Shown: piece by piece, positions 42,133-50,956 of the stretch
How the letters are laid out: every line of letters begins with the position of its first letter
Numbering within the stretch: position 1 is the stretch's first letter
Source of the DNA: JBOHRE01 sp050732635
GTDB lineage: Bacteria > Gemmatimonadota > Gemmatimonadetes > Longimicrobiales > RSA9
DNA length: 58,255 bases
Assembly: GCA_050732635.1 (NCBI GenBank)
Contig: JBOHRE010000008.1
Span: 1-58,255 of the forward strand
Direction: 5' to 3'
The notes under the pieces: model-generated
What the model was told of the DNA's origin: nothing
Seen by the model: only the letters and a program-made list of their open reading frames with translations
The model's database searches: none
Made by a program: the position numbers and the translations under genes

Positions 42133-43212
42133 TCAGCGATCGATCTTCAGCACACCGGCGCGCGCGAGCGCGAGCAGGAACGACTCCGGATCGTCGGCCG
42201 GCACGCGCCGCTGCCCACGCCGCTGGGCGTCGCGCGCCTCGCGGCGCATGTACTCGGCGATCGTTTCGTCCGGCCGGCCGGCGGCATCCCGCATCTGGCG
42301 CACGATGTCCAGCCAGGTACCGGCGAAGACGCGTCCGCCCTCGCCGCGCACCTGATGCACCAGCTGGGTCGGCACCGACTCCGGGTCGCGCTCGAACAGC
42401 TCGAGCTGCGATGGTTCCGCCGCACGCTGCTCGATCTCGGCGAGCAGCGCCTCGGTCGCGTCGTCGACGTTCTCCAGCTGATCCAGCCGTTCCGCCCACC
42501 CCTTCAGCTCGGGCGCCTCGCCTCCGGCACCGTGCAGTGCGCGCTTCAGTTCGAGCAGCCGCCAGATCGCGACCGGATCCCAGTGATCCGCTGGCGGGAC
42601 CGCCTCGTACTGCTCGAGCGCGAGCTCCCACTCGCCCCGATCGTAGTGCAGGTGGCCGAGATAGATCCGAGCCTCGTGGTGGCTGCCGTCGAGCTTCAAC
42701 GCGCGCCGTAGCAGCCGGCGCGCGGCGTTGGTCTCCGCCAGGCGGTGCAGCGTATAGCCGAGCGCCGCGGCGGCTTCCGCACTATCGGGCCGCACGGTGG
42801 CGGCCTCGGCGAACGCCTCGCGCGCCTCCTCGAACATCTCCTCGCGGTAGAGCGCGCGGCCGATGGAGAGCAGCAGCTCGAGGTCGTCATCAGCGACCAG
42901 CTGACGCACTCGATCGAAGAGCCCCAACGCGTCCTTGTGCCGGCCGAAGCGGAGCAGAACTTCGCCGAGCCCGACCAGCGCATCCTCGTGCTCCGGATCG
43001 AGCACCAGCGCCTTCTCGAACGCCTCACGCGCCCAGGCGTACTCTTCCCGGGCGAGCCGGGCGTAACCGAAGCCGACGAAGAGCTCGACGGAGTTCGGGT
43101 ACAGCCGGATGCCTTCCTTCAGCGTTTCGAGCGCCGCGTCGTAATCGCCGTCGTTGTAGAGCTTGTGAGCGCGCTCGTCGTACTCCTCTGCGCTGAGGAA
43201 CGGAGTGGCCAT
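42133..43212 (-). CDS. TPR-repeat protein
   Basis: A 359-residue protein made mostly of tetratricopeptide repeats (YDERAHKLYNDGDYDAALET; AREEYAWAREAFEKALVLDP; GRHKDALGLFDRV; MFEEAREAFAEAATVRP; GEWELALEQYEAVPP). A C-terminal helical segment and a basic tail (ARDAQRRGQRRVPADD) follow. There is no signal or membrane helix, so it is probably a cytosolic scaffold. I chose the ATG at 43,212 because GGAGG lies 11 bases upstream and the repeats begin at once. It heads a three-gene operon that follows the PBP2 gene after about 320 bases. Confidence 0.88.
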   Translation of the reverse strand: MATPFLSAEEYDERAHKLYNDGDYDAALETLKEGIRLYPNSVELFVGFGYARLAREEYAWAREAFEKALVLDPEHEDALVGLGEVLLRFGRHKDALGLFDRVRQLVADDDLELLLSIGRALYREEMFEEAREAFAEAATVRPDSAEAAAALGYTLHRLAETNAARRLLRRALKLDGSHHEARIYLGHLHYDRGEWELALEQYEAVPPADHWDPVAIWRLLELKRALHGAGGEAPELKGWAERLDQLENVDDATEALLAEIEQRAAEPSQLELFERDPESVPTQLVHQVRGEGGRVFAGTWLDIVRQMRDAAGRPDETIAEYMRREARDAQRRGQRRVPADDPESFLLALARAGVLKIDR

Positions 43213-43533
43213 GAAGTCCGCGCCTCCTGTGCTACGGGTCGAGGATTGTCGGGGGGACCGGCGGCATGCGCACCGGTTTGCAGCAATGTAATGCGCGGGC
43301 ATCGCGCGGACCACCCCATCGCGCGCGCTGCGCGCCGCTGTGTTCGCCATCGAGGATTTCGAGTGCGGGGCGTCGCACGGTGCGGCTGCGTTCGATTGGC
43401 CGCTCGTTGCGCGGTGTCGCGCGCGGTGGCAAGCGAATCGGCGCGCAGGCGTGCGCGGGGCGCCGAGCGGCAGGGACCTGCGGTGCGCTCAGCGGCCGGC
43501 CGCGTCTTCGCCGCTCACCGGACGCGGCGGGGA
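43213..43533. other. Intergenic region before the TPR operon
   Basis: About 320 bases without a supportable gene; open frames on either strand lack protein-like composition. It must hold the promoter of the TPR-TPR-zinc-ribbon operon (an AT-rich TTACATTG lies near 43,285 on the minus strand) unless transcription continues from PBP2. I see no strong hairpin. Confidence 0.45.
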
Positions 43534-45441
43534 TTACGGCTCCGCAGGCGGAATCGGCGGGTCGACGACCGGCAGCGTCCAGTACTCCCAGTTCACCGGC
43601 AGCCCATTCTCCGCGCGCAGTCGCGGCGTGCCGAACAGCTCGAACGGCCGATTGTACTTGCGGTCGAGGTAGAAGTTGATCGCCTCGCCCACATAGCCGG
43701 AGGCGGTGTAGCCGTGCTCGGCGTGGGCGAGGAACATGGTCACGGCGATCTCGGGATCGGCGCCCACCTCGCGCGCGCCCATGCCGACGAACCAGGCGTG
43801 GTCGGCGCCGCTCGGCGCCTGGGCGGTGCCGGTCTTGCCGATGAACTCCCACTCGACCAGCCGGCTGCGCGCCGCGGTGCCGCCCGGGCCCAGGACGCGG
43901 CGCAGGCCTGCCTCGATGTACCACTGGTCGCGCGGTGAGATACGGAACTGGAAGGTGTCCTGTTGCGTGCCGAGGATCTGGTCACCGTTCATGGCGAGCC
44001 GGGGCGCGGGCACCTTGCCCTCCGGCGCGGTCAGCGTGCTGTAGATGTGGGCCAGCTTGAGCACCGTCATGGTGAGCGGGCCCTGGCCGATGGCGAGCGA
44101 CAGGATCTCCGGGTCCTGCGCACGGTAGCCGAAGCGCTCGACCCAGTAGTCGCGATCGTTCGGGAAGTTGGGCTTGATCTCATGCGGCACGTCGACGCCG
44201 GTGCGGCGGTCGAAGCCCATGCGCGTGCCGTGCTCGAGGAAGCGGTCGAGACCGATGCGGATGGCGACCTGGTAGAAGTAGACGTTGCAGGAGTTCTTGA
44301 TGCCGTTGATCAGGTCCATGCGGCCGTGACCGGACGGCAACCAGCAGCGAGCGTAGCGACCACCCCAGCTCAGGCCGCCCGTGCACGGGATCGGCATGTA
44401 CTCCTCGGGCTCGATCGCGCCGAGGTCCAACGCGATTCCGGCGACGGCAAGCTTCCAGGTGGAGGCGGCCGGCTGTCCGGATGCGACGACGCGGTCGAGC
44501 AGCGGGATCCGCGGATCCTCCTGCAGCTCACGCCAGTAGTCGGCCGAAACGCCGCCGATGAAGCGGTTCGGGTCGTAACTGGGGTTGCTGTAGTAGGCGA
44601 GGATGCCGCCGGTTTGGGGCTCGATGGCGACGATGGCGCCCATCCACTCCTTGGGAAAGATCTCGGCGAGGTACTTCTGCAGATCGAGGTCGAGGTGCAG
44701 CTGGAGGTCGCGGCCGGGCACGGCCGGCAGGCCCGTCTCCTCGGGAAGCCAGCGCTTGATGCGACCCTGGGCGTCGACCTCCAGGTAGCGCACGCCGGGC
44801 TCGCCGCCGAGCCAGCGTTCGTACTGCGCCTCGAGCCCGGCCTGTCCGATCCAGCGGCCCTGCTGATAGCCGCGATACTGTGGCAGCCCGAGCTGGCGCT
44901 CGTTGATCTCGTTGACGTAGCCGATGAAGTGCGCGATCGCGGCGCCAGCTGGATAGTGGCGCTTCGGGTACTCGTGGATCAGCGCGCTGGGGAACTCGTG
45001 CTTGCGCTCCAGCAGTGTCGCGACCGCGCGGTCGGGCGCGTCGTCGTTCACGATCATCGGGTAGTTCGGCGACACCCGGAACCGGCGGAACGCACGCTCG
45101 ACGTCGGCGCTGTCCATCTGCAGAATCGGCGCCAGCACCGCGACCTGGGCCCGTAGCGAATCGATGGGCGCGGGCATGAGCAGCACGCGGTAGCCGACCG
45201 TGTTCTCGGCAACGACGCGGCCGTAGCGGTCGTAAATCGTGCCACGTGGCGAGCGCAGCACGACCGGCCGCATGCGGTTCTCCTTGGCGATCAGCGCGTA
45301 GCGCTCTGCGGAGCTGACCTGCACATCGAAGAGCGAGTAGCCGAGCACGATGACGAGGAGCGCGATCACGACCCGCGCCCAGCGCGCGCGCCGCTTGCGC
45401 TGGCCACGGGGGTGCTCGACGCGGGACGTGCGCTCTACCAT
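43534..45441 (-). CDS. mrdA: Penicillin-binding protein 2 (class B transpeptidase)
   Basis: A 635-residue septum-independent (elongation) transpeptidase. It has a cytoplasmic basic start, one membrane helix (VVIALLVIVLGYSLFDV, about 24-40) and a dimerisation/pedestal domain (RSPRGTIYDRYGRVVAENTV). The transpeptidase domain has S327-T-W-K330, S384-C-N386 and K536-T-G538. A C-terminal tail is present. It crosslinks lateral-wall peptidoglycan in the rod complex. mreBCD and rodA are not in the window. Upstream on the same strand lies an exported asparaginase-type hydrolase gene. Confidence 0.95.
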   Translation of the reverse strand: MVERTSRVEHPRGQRKRRARWARVVIALLVIVLGYSLFDVQVSSAERYALIAKENRMRPVVLRSPRGTIYDRYGRVVAENTVGYRVLLMPAPIDSLRAQVAVLAPILQMDSADVERAFRRFRVSPNYPMIVNDDAPDRAVATLLERKHEFPSALIHEYPKRHYPAGAAIAHFIGYVNEINERQLGLPQYRGYQQGRWIGQAGLEAQYERWLGGEPGVRYLEVDAQGRIKRWLPEETGLPAVPGRDLQLHLDLDLQKYLAEIFPKEWMGAIVAIEPQTGGILAYYSNPSYDPNRFIGGVSADYWRELQEDPRIPLLDRVVASGQPAASTWKLAVAGIALDLGAIEPEEYMPIPCTGGLSWGGRYARCWLPSGHGRMDLINGIKNSCNVYFYQVAIRIGLDRFLEHGTRMGFDRRTGVDVPHEIKPNFPNDRDYWVERFGYRAQDPEILSLAIGQGPLTMTVLKLAHIYSTLTAPEGKVPAPRLAMNGDQILGTQQDTFQFRISPRDQWYIEAGLRRVLGPGGTAARSRLVEWEFIGKTGTAQAPSGADHAWFVGMGAREVGADPEIAVTMFLAHAEHGYTASGYVGEAINFYLDRKYNRPFELFGTPRLRAENGLPVNWEYWTLPVVDPPIPPAEP

Positions 45442-45522
45442 CGGTTGGCCTGCCGGCGTGTGGGGTGACCCTGGCCTTCTGGTGCAATCCTCATACCTGT
45501 GACGGCGTCGGCGGTTCGCCGC

Positions 45523-46674
45523 CTAGCCGCGTTCGAGCAGATACGCCGAATCGCGGATCTCGCCGTTGCCCTCCACATTGACGGCGAAGCGGGAGCCTGC
45601 ATAGATGGCGGCCGCGCCGACGTCACCGTCCTTGTTCACGGCATAGAAGTTCACGTTGAAGTTGGGCGATCCGTCCTCGCGCAGCAGGCGGGGCTCGACC
45701 GTGAAGGTCACGATCCGGCGCAGTGCCTCGAGGCAGGCGTCGGTCGGGCTCGCGCCGCGCCGCATCGCCTCGACGACCGTGTGCGAGCCGCAGGTCTTGA
45801 TGACCGCCTCGCCGCGGCCGGTCGAGCCACAGGCGCCGACGTCATTGTCGACGTACAAGCCCGCGCCGATGAGCGGCGAATCGCCGACCCGGCCGGGCAG
45901 CTTGCCGAACAGCCCGCTCGTCGTCGTGACGCCCGAGATGGCTCCATTCGGGTCGACGGCGTTGCAGTTGATCGTGCCCATCGGCCGAACGCCGTCGTGG
46001 GAGTCCAACGCCGCGAGCTCGGCATCGGGGCCATCGCTGGGAAACACGGGAGCACGCAGCCCGACGGTGTCGGCGCGGGGAAATTCGCTCACGCCTTCGG
46101 CGGACTCGGCGGGCGCCAGCCAGTCGTCCGCGGGTGACAGTCCCGCTCGCCAGCGCAGCCAGCGCAGGCGGGACGCATCGGTGAGCAGCTCCTGCGCGGT
46201 GTCGAAGCCCATGGCCCGGGCGAACCGGCGCGCCCCCTCGCCGACCAGCAGCACATGATCGGTGTAGCGCATCACGGCCAGCGCCACGCGCGAAGGCGTC
46301 TTGACGCCCTCGAGCGCGGCGACCGCACCGGCACCGCGGGTCGGGCCATGCATGACCGATGCATCGAGCTGCACCACACCCTCTTCATTGGGCAGGCCGC
46401 CGTAGCCGACCGAGGCATCGGCCGGGTCGAGCTCGACGATGTTCACGCCCGCGACGACCGCGTCGATCGTGTCCTCGCCGGTCAGCAGGCCTTCGACCGC
46501 GCGGGTGACGGCCGCCAGGCCGTTGGCACTCGCGATGGCAACGGGGCGGGGTGCGGAGCGGCGAACGAAGGGCGGAGCGCCTAGAGCGCCGGGCGCGGCG
46601 ACGCCAGCGAGTCCGAGCGGCGTGATGGCGGCCGCCGCGGCTGAGGTCTTCAGAAACTGTCGACGTGTCGGCAT
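45523..46674 (-). CDS. Tat-exported N4-glycosylasparaginase/asparaginase (Ntn hydrolase)
   Basis: A 383-residue protein. A twin-arginine signal (TRRQFLKTS, hydrophobic stretch, then AGVAAPGALGAPP) exports the folded protein. The Ntn-hydrolase core has VGYGGLPNEEGVVQLDASVM. The self-cleavage and catalytic Thr is in MGTINCNAVDPNGAISGVTT, followed by LPGRVGDSPLIGAGLYVDND and GSTGRGEAVIKTCG, all standard for glycosylasparaginases. It would hydrolyse N-acetylglucosaminyl-asparagine or plain asparagine/isoaspartyl bonds in the periplasm. The residue before Thr is Gly, as in part of the family. Its position next to PBP2 may be incidental. Confidence 0.9.
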   Translation of the reverse strand: MPTRRQFLKTSAAAAAITPLGLAGVAAPGALGAPPFVRRSAPRPVAIASANGLAAVTRAVEGLLTGEDTIDAVVAGVNIVELDPADASVGYGGLPNEEGVVQLDASVMHGPTRGAGAVAALEGVKTPSRVALAVMRYTDHVLLVGEGARRFARAMGFDTAQELLTDASRLRWLRWRAGLSPADDWLAPAESAEGVSEFPRADTVGLRAPVFPSDGPDAELAALDSHDGVRPMGTINCNAVDPNGAISGVTTTSGLFGKLPGRVGDSPLIGAGLYVDNDVGACGSTGRGEAVIKTCGSHTVVEAMRRGASPTDACLEALRRIVTFTVEPRLLREDGSPNFNVNFYAVNKDGDVGAAAIYAGSRFAVNVEGNGEIRDSAYLLERG

Positions 46675-46706
46675 GGGCGCGGATGGTTGAGGTGGCCCGG
46701 GCGGCG

Positions 46707-46976
46707 TCAGGCGGCGGTGGCGTCCTCCTCAGCCGGCTCGGGGTCGGGCTGCGGACCGTGCGGGATCACCGGCCGGCAGAAGCGGAGACCGATCTCACGC
46801 AGCTGCGTCAGCTCGGCGGCCGCCAGCGCCGGGTAGCGCTCGGCCATGAACTCCATGGTCTCCTGCATCCATTCCAGCTTCTGTTCATCGGTCGATTCGA
46901 GGACGCCGCAGCGGTGGATGTGGCTGAATAGCTCGTCGCGCGCGCGCGCAAAGGTGGGATTTTCATGTTTCGCCAA
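46707..46976 (-). CDS. Small conserved protein of unknown function
   Basis: An 89-residue soluble protein, helical, with one Cys-containing segment (HIHRCGVLESTDEQKLEWMQ) and a second (EIGLRFCRPVIPHG). The acidic C-terminal tail may be flexible. The start is a TTG, decided by AGGAGG 5 bases upstream. Function unknown. It is 32 bases upstream of the asparaginase gene and probably in its transcript. Confidence 0.68.
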   Translation of the reverse strand: MAKHENPTFARARDELFSHIHRCGVLESTDEQKLEWMQETMEFMAERYPALAAAELTQLREIGLRFCRPVIPHGPQPDPEPAEEDATAA

Positions 46977-46981
46977 GAGTT

Positions 46982-46987
46982 CCTCCT
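46982..46987 (-). promoter_or_regulatory. Ribosome-binding site supporting a TTG start
   Basis: AGGAGG on the minus strand lies 5 bases before TTG 46,976. No ATG or GTG in frame is as well placed, so the TTG is used. Confidence 0.7.
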
Positions 46988-47182
46988 GAACGATCTCCGG
47001 TTAGCGGGGCCGCTGAGTGGCCGGCATCGGCGTGCGCTGGACGGTCAGCGGAGTCGCGCGCGCGTGTGAGGCGGCGCGAGCGTCGGCTGACGGAATATAC
47101 CCTGGCGCTGCTGGCTCGCAACCGAGCTTTTATGGCTGTCCCAACTGGCCGCGGCGCGCGGCCGGGCCCTACAATGCGGTCG

Positions 47183-48793
47183 ATGGATCCGATCCGTCTG
47201 GAAGTCTACCGGCACCTGTTCACAGCGCTGACGGAGGAGATGGGGGCAGCGCTTCGGCTGGCGGCGTACTCGCCGAACATCAAGGAGCGGCGCGACTACT
47301 CGTGCGCACTGTTCGATGGTTCGGCGCGGGTGCTGGCCATGGGTGACCACATGCCCGTGCACCTCGGCGCGATGCCGGCCAGCGTCGCCGCGGCGATCGC
47401 CAAGCTGGGCGCACTCGGTCCCGGCGATGTCGCGTGTTTGAACGACCCGTTCGAGGGCGGCACGCACCTGCCCGATATCACGCTGGTCGCGGCCGCGTAC
47501 GACAATGGAGCGGCCGAGGAGACCGGCCAGCCTCTGGCATATCTGGCCGCGCGCGCGCACCACGCCGACGTGGGCGGCATGGCCGCCGGCTCCATGCCGC
47601 TGGCGCGTGAGATCTACCAGGAGGGTCTGCGCATCCCACCGGTCCTGCTGCTTCGAGGCGGGCAGCGAGTCGCTGACGTCTGGCAGCTGCTACTGGCGAA
47701 CGTGCGCACGCCTCGCGAGCGCGCGGGCGACTTGGCGGCGCAGCTCGCGGCGTTGAACACCGGCGCTCGGCGGCTACGCGAGCTGACCTCGCGCAACGGT
47801 GTCGACGAGGTCGCCGAAGCGATGACGGCGATGCTGGCCTACGCGGACCGCCTCATGCGAGCGGGGATCGCGCGGATTCCCGACGGTACCTACGAGGCGG
47901 AAGACGCGCTCGAGGACGATGGTTTCGGCTCCGGTCCTCTGCCCATCCGGCTGCGGCTGACCGTGACGGGCGACACCGTGGAGGCGGACTTCACGGGCAG
48001 CGCGCCGCAGGCGGCCGGCGGCGTGAACGCGGTGGCCGCGATCACGGCATCGGCGACGCGCTACGTCCTCCGCTGCATCGTCGAGGCGTTGCTGGGCCAG
48101 GCCATGCCGGCCGGCGGCGGACCGCTGCCGAATCTGCGGCTGATCCTGCCACCGCGCTCGATCGTCGCGGCCGAGGCACCGGCGAGTGTCGCCGCCGGCA
48201 ACGTCGAAACCTCACAGCGGATCACGGATGTGCTTTTGCTCGCCTTCGCACGCGCGCTACCGGAGCTGGTGCCGGCGCAGTCGCAGGGCACGATGAACAA
48301 CGTGACGGTGGGTGGCCTGGATCCCACGACGCACAGCCCCTTCGCGTACTACGAGACGATCGCCGGTGGCCAGGGTGCGGGCCCGCGTGCTGCCGGCCTG
48401 TCTGCGGTGCACGTGCACATGACCAACTCGCGCAACACGCCGATCGAGGCACTGGAGCACGCGTATCCGGTGCGGATCCGGCGCTACGAGATCCGCCGCG
48501 GCAGCGGTGGTGCCGGCCGGCACCGGGGCGGCGACGGCGTCCGTCGCGACGTCGAGCTGCTCGCCGATGCTGGCGTCAGCCTGTTGACGGAGCGCCGCGC
48601 GCACGGACCCGCCGGTCTCGCCGGCGGGCATGACGGCGCACCCGGCGAGAACGTGCTGCTGCGCGGCGGTGCCGCCTCCGCATTGCCGGCCAAGGCCACG
48701 CTCTGGCTACGCGCCGGGGACACCATCAGCATTCGTACGCCGGGCGGCGGCGGCTGGGGCAGCCCATCGGCTGAGCCGGCCCGCGGCGGATGA
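47183..48793 (+). CDS. hyuB: Hydantoinase B/oxoprolinase-family protein
   Basis: A 536-residue HyuB subunit. Hallmarks are LEVYRHLFTALTEEMGAALR at the start, SPNIKERRDYSCALFD, NDPFEGGTHLPDITLV, the metal-binding HHADVGG, and near the C-terminus SRNTPIEALEHAYPVRIRRYE and IRTPGGGGWGSP. HyuA-HyuB pairs hydrolyse hydantoins or 5-oxoproline with ATP, but no hyuA gene lies next to it. ATG 47,183 is chosen by similarity; ATG 47,174 is possible. The downstream hydrolase start overlaps its stop by 4 bases (ATGA). Confidence 0.9.
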   Translation: MDPIRLEVYRHLFTALTEEMGAALRLAAYSPNIKERRDYSCALFDGSARVLAMGDHMPVHLGAMPASVAAAIAKLGALGPGDVACLNDPFEGGTHLPDITLVAAAYDNGAAEETGQPLAYLAARAHHADVGGMAAGSMPLAREIYQEGLRIPPVLLLRGGQRVADVWQLLLANVRTPRERAGDLAAQLAALNTGARRLRELTSRNGVDEVAEAMTAMLAYADRLMRAGIARIPDGTYEAEDALEDDGFGSGPLPIRLRLTVTGDTVEADFTGSAPQAAGGVNAVAAITASATRYVLRCIVEALLGQAMPAGGGPLPNLRLILPPRSIVAAEAPASVAAGNVETSQRITDVLLLAFARALPELVPAQSQGTMNNVTVGGLDPTTHSPFAYYETIAGGQGAGPRAAGLSAVHVHMTNSRNTPIEALEHAYPVRIRRYEIRRGSGGAGRHRGGDGVRRDVELLADAGVSLLTERRAHGPAGLAGGHDGAPGENVLLRGGAASALPAKATLWLRAGDTISIRTPGGGGWGSPSAEPARGG

Positions 48794-49560
48794 GTGCGCG
48801 CGAGGCTGGCACGCCGACAGCGCTCGAGCGCAGCGACACGCGTATCGGTGACCTGCGGATCCATGCCGTGCACATGGGCGCGGGACCGCCGATCGTGCTG
48901 CTGCACGGATTGTCGGGGTCGCACTTCTGGTGGCGTTATACCGCACCCGTGCTCGCCCGGCGGTTTCGCGTCCACATCCCCGAGCTGGTGGGCTTCGGCC
49001 GCAGCACGCGTCCCGCACCTGCTACCATAGCCGATGCGGTCGCCGCGGTCCTGGCGTGGTGGAACGCCCGCGAGATCGGCACGGCCGATGTGATCGGCCA
49101 CTCGATGGGCGGTCAGATCGCGATCCATATCGCGACAGAAACGCCCGCGCTGGTGCGGCGGCTCGTGCTGGCGGCACCTGCCGGCATTCCGCGGCCACTA
49201 CGCGCGACCGAGTTGGCGCGGCTGGTGGCGGAGCTGGTCCCGCCGCGCGCCTGGGGCCGGCTCGGATTCCTGCCGACGATCGCGCTGGACGCGGTGCGTG
49301 CAGGTCCGGGCAGCCTCGCCGCGGCGGCGCGCGGCCTGCTGCGCGATGACGTGCGGCCGCTGCTGCCACGCATCCGCCAGCCGACCCTGCTCCTGTGGGG
49401 CGAGCACGACCCGCTGATCCCGGTCGAGTACGCACACGAGATGGCGCGGGCGATTCCCGATGCGCGCGTGATCGTACTGGAGCAGTCATCGCACAACCCC
49501 ATGGCGGACCGGCCGGACGTGTTCGCTCGCGCCGTGCTCGAGTTCCTCCGCGACGAGTGA
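48790..49560 (+). CDS. Alpha/beta-hydrolase
   Basis: A 256-residue serine hydrolase. The oxyanion motif is LLHGLSGSHFWW, the nucleophile S105 lies in VIGHSMGGQIA, the acid in LLWGEHDPLIP, and the His in QSSHNPMADRP. Typical roles are ester, lactone or C-C bond hydrolysis; the substrate is unknown. It overlaps the hyuB stop by 4 bases and precedes a second hydrolase by 2 bases, so all three are probably translated together. Confidence 0.92.
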   Translation: MSAREAGTPTALERSDTRIGDLRIHAVHMGAGPPIVLLHGLSGSHFWWRYTAPVLARRFRVHIPELVGFGRSTRPAPATIADAVAAVLAWWNAREIGTADVIGHSMGGQIAIHIATETPALVRRLVLAAPAGIPRPLRATELARLVAELVPPRAWGRLGFLPTIALDAVRAGPGSLAAAARGLLRDDVRPLLPRIRQPTLLLWGEHDPLIPVEYAHEMARAIPDARVIVLEQSSHNPMADRPDVFARAVLEFLRDE

Positions 49561-49562
49561 CG

Positions 49563-50333
49563 ATGCGCGGCGTCCCGCTGGCGGCGCTGCACTGGGAGCC
49601 GCGGGACGTGGCCGTTCAGGGTGCGGCTGCCGCCTACCGCGAGGCCGGCGCGGGCCCCGTCATCGTGCTACTGCACGGGCTCGGTCTGTCGAGCGCGGTC
49701 TGGACGATCCAATCGGCGGTGCTCGCTGCAGCAGGGTTGCGCGTCATCGCACCCGACCTGCCCGGCTTCGGCCACACGCCGAGGCCGCGACGGCAGCCCA
49801 CGATCGCAGAGACCGCGCAGTGGGGACTCGCGCTGCTGGATGCGCTCGGCATCGCACGTGCGACCTGGCTCGGCCATTCGATCGCGGCTCAGCTCGCCGT
49901 CGAGCTCGCGGCCGTCGCGCCCACTCGCTCGCGCGCGGTCGTGCTCGCATCGCCAACCGGCGCCGAGGCGGGGCGACGTCGCCTGCGGCAGCTCACGGGG
50001 CTGCTGCGCGACGTACCACGCGAGCGCGGACGCGTCTTCGCGACCGTGCTGCGCGAGTATGTTCGCCGCTCGCCGGCCGTGATCGCAGCCGCCTGGAGCC
50101 GGGCCGCTCGGCACGCGACGCTCACGCGCTGCAGCGCCGTGCGCTGTCCCGCTCTGCTCGTCGCCGGCGACCGTGACCCGGTCGTGCGGCCCGCCGCGCT
50201 CGCGCGCTTCGCCGCGGCCCTGTCCGACGCCGACATCGTCACGATCGAGGGTGCCGCACACGGCATGGTCTTCAGCCACGCCGAGCAGTTCAGTCGGGAG
50301 GTGGCCGCCTGGACGCTCACGCGTGGGCCTTGA
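49563..50333 (+). CDS. Alpha/beta-hydrolase, second copy
   Basis: A 256-residue serine hydrolase of the same fold as the gene upstream but clearly diverged: LLHGLGLSSAVW, nucleophile S106 in WLGHSIAAQLAVE, acid in VAGDRDPVV, His in GAAHGMVFS. The two are probably an old duplication or two independent recruits. It is the last gene of the hyuB operon, and a strong terminator follows 58 bases after its stop. Confidence 0.9.
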   Translation: MRGVPLAALHWEPRDVAVQGAAAAYREAGAGPVIVLLHGLGLSSAVWTIQSAVLAAAGLRVIAPDLPGFGHTPRPRRQPTIAETAQWGLALLDALGIARATWLGHSIAAQLAVELAAVAPTRSRAVVLASPTGAEAGRRRLRQLTGLLRDVPRERGRVFATVLREYVRRSPAVIAAAWSRAARHATLTRCSAVRCPALLVAGDRDPVVRPAALARFAAALSDADIVTIEGAAHGMVFSHAEQFSREVAAWTLTRGP

Positions 50334-50390
50334 TCTACCGGCCAGCGCGCGATTACGCTTGATGCGACGCGCGCATGACGCGTGCTCGCC

Positions 50391-50416
50391 CGGGAGGCCG
50401 GCTCGCCTCCCGTTTT
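50391..50416 (+). terminator. Rho-independent terminator
   Basis: A perfect 8-bp GC stem (CGGGAGGC / GCCTCCCG) with a 6-base loop is followed by TTTT. It lies after the hydrolase operon and before the permease and ends that transcript. Confidence 0.75.
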
Positions 50417-50956
50417 CATGGTCGGATGTCGCCAATCACTGCTTGCCTCCTGCTGAGCCTGGCGCGGCCGGGCCTGGCGCGCCGGGCTGCCACGCTGTGC
50501 ATCGTCGCCAGCGCCTTGGTGCAGCCGGCGGCCGCCCGCGCGACGCCGGTCGCGGACGGAGCACCGGCGGCCAGCATCGGCGCGCCCGGACTCGAGCTCG
50601 AGGCCGTGCTGCGCGGCGAGGTGGGCCCGCTGCTGAGGCTCGGCCAGTCAGCGCGTGGTGCAGGACCCGGCAACCCGACGACCCATCCACGCCAGCCACT
50701 GCTGTGCCGCCGCTCGACCGCGCCGTCGTCCCGGGTCGCGTCGGAAACGCGGCTCGCGCAGCGCCACCTGGCCTACGCCTCGGCCGACGCATACGCGCGG
50801 GGTGGCGGCCGTGCGGCTGCGGCGACACCGCCTCCCGTCGTCCAGAGATAGCCCGGCACCAGCGACGCCGCCGCCTGAATGTGCGGTGCGCGTCCGGGCC
50901 GCCGCCGACGCACGGCGCCGGTCGCACAGGTCCTTCATCTCTGGAAGACATCACCA
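50417..50956. other. Intergenic region before the permease
   Basis: About 540 bases. One open frame (50,426-50,851) starts like a secreted protein (hydrophobic stretch LCIVASALVQPAAARA) and has G/C in the third position for its first 70 codons. Then it turns to Pro/Arg/Ser-rich sequence without a plausible fold. It may be a decayed small gene. The permease promoter should lie in its right part, but I cannot place it. Confidence 0.3.
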
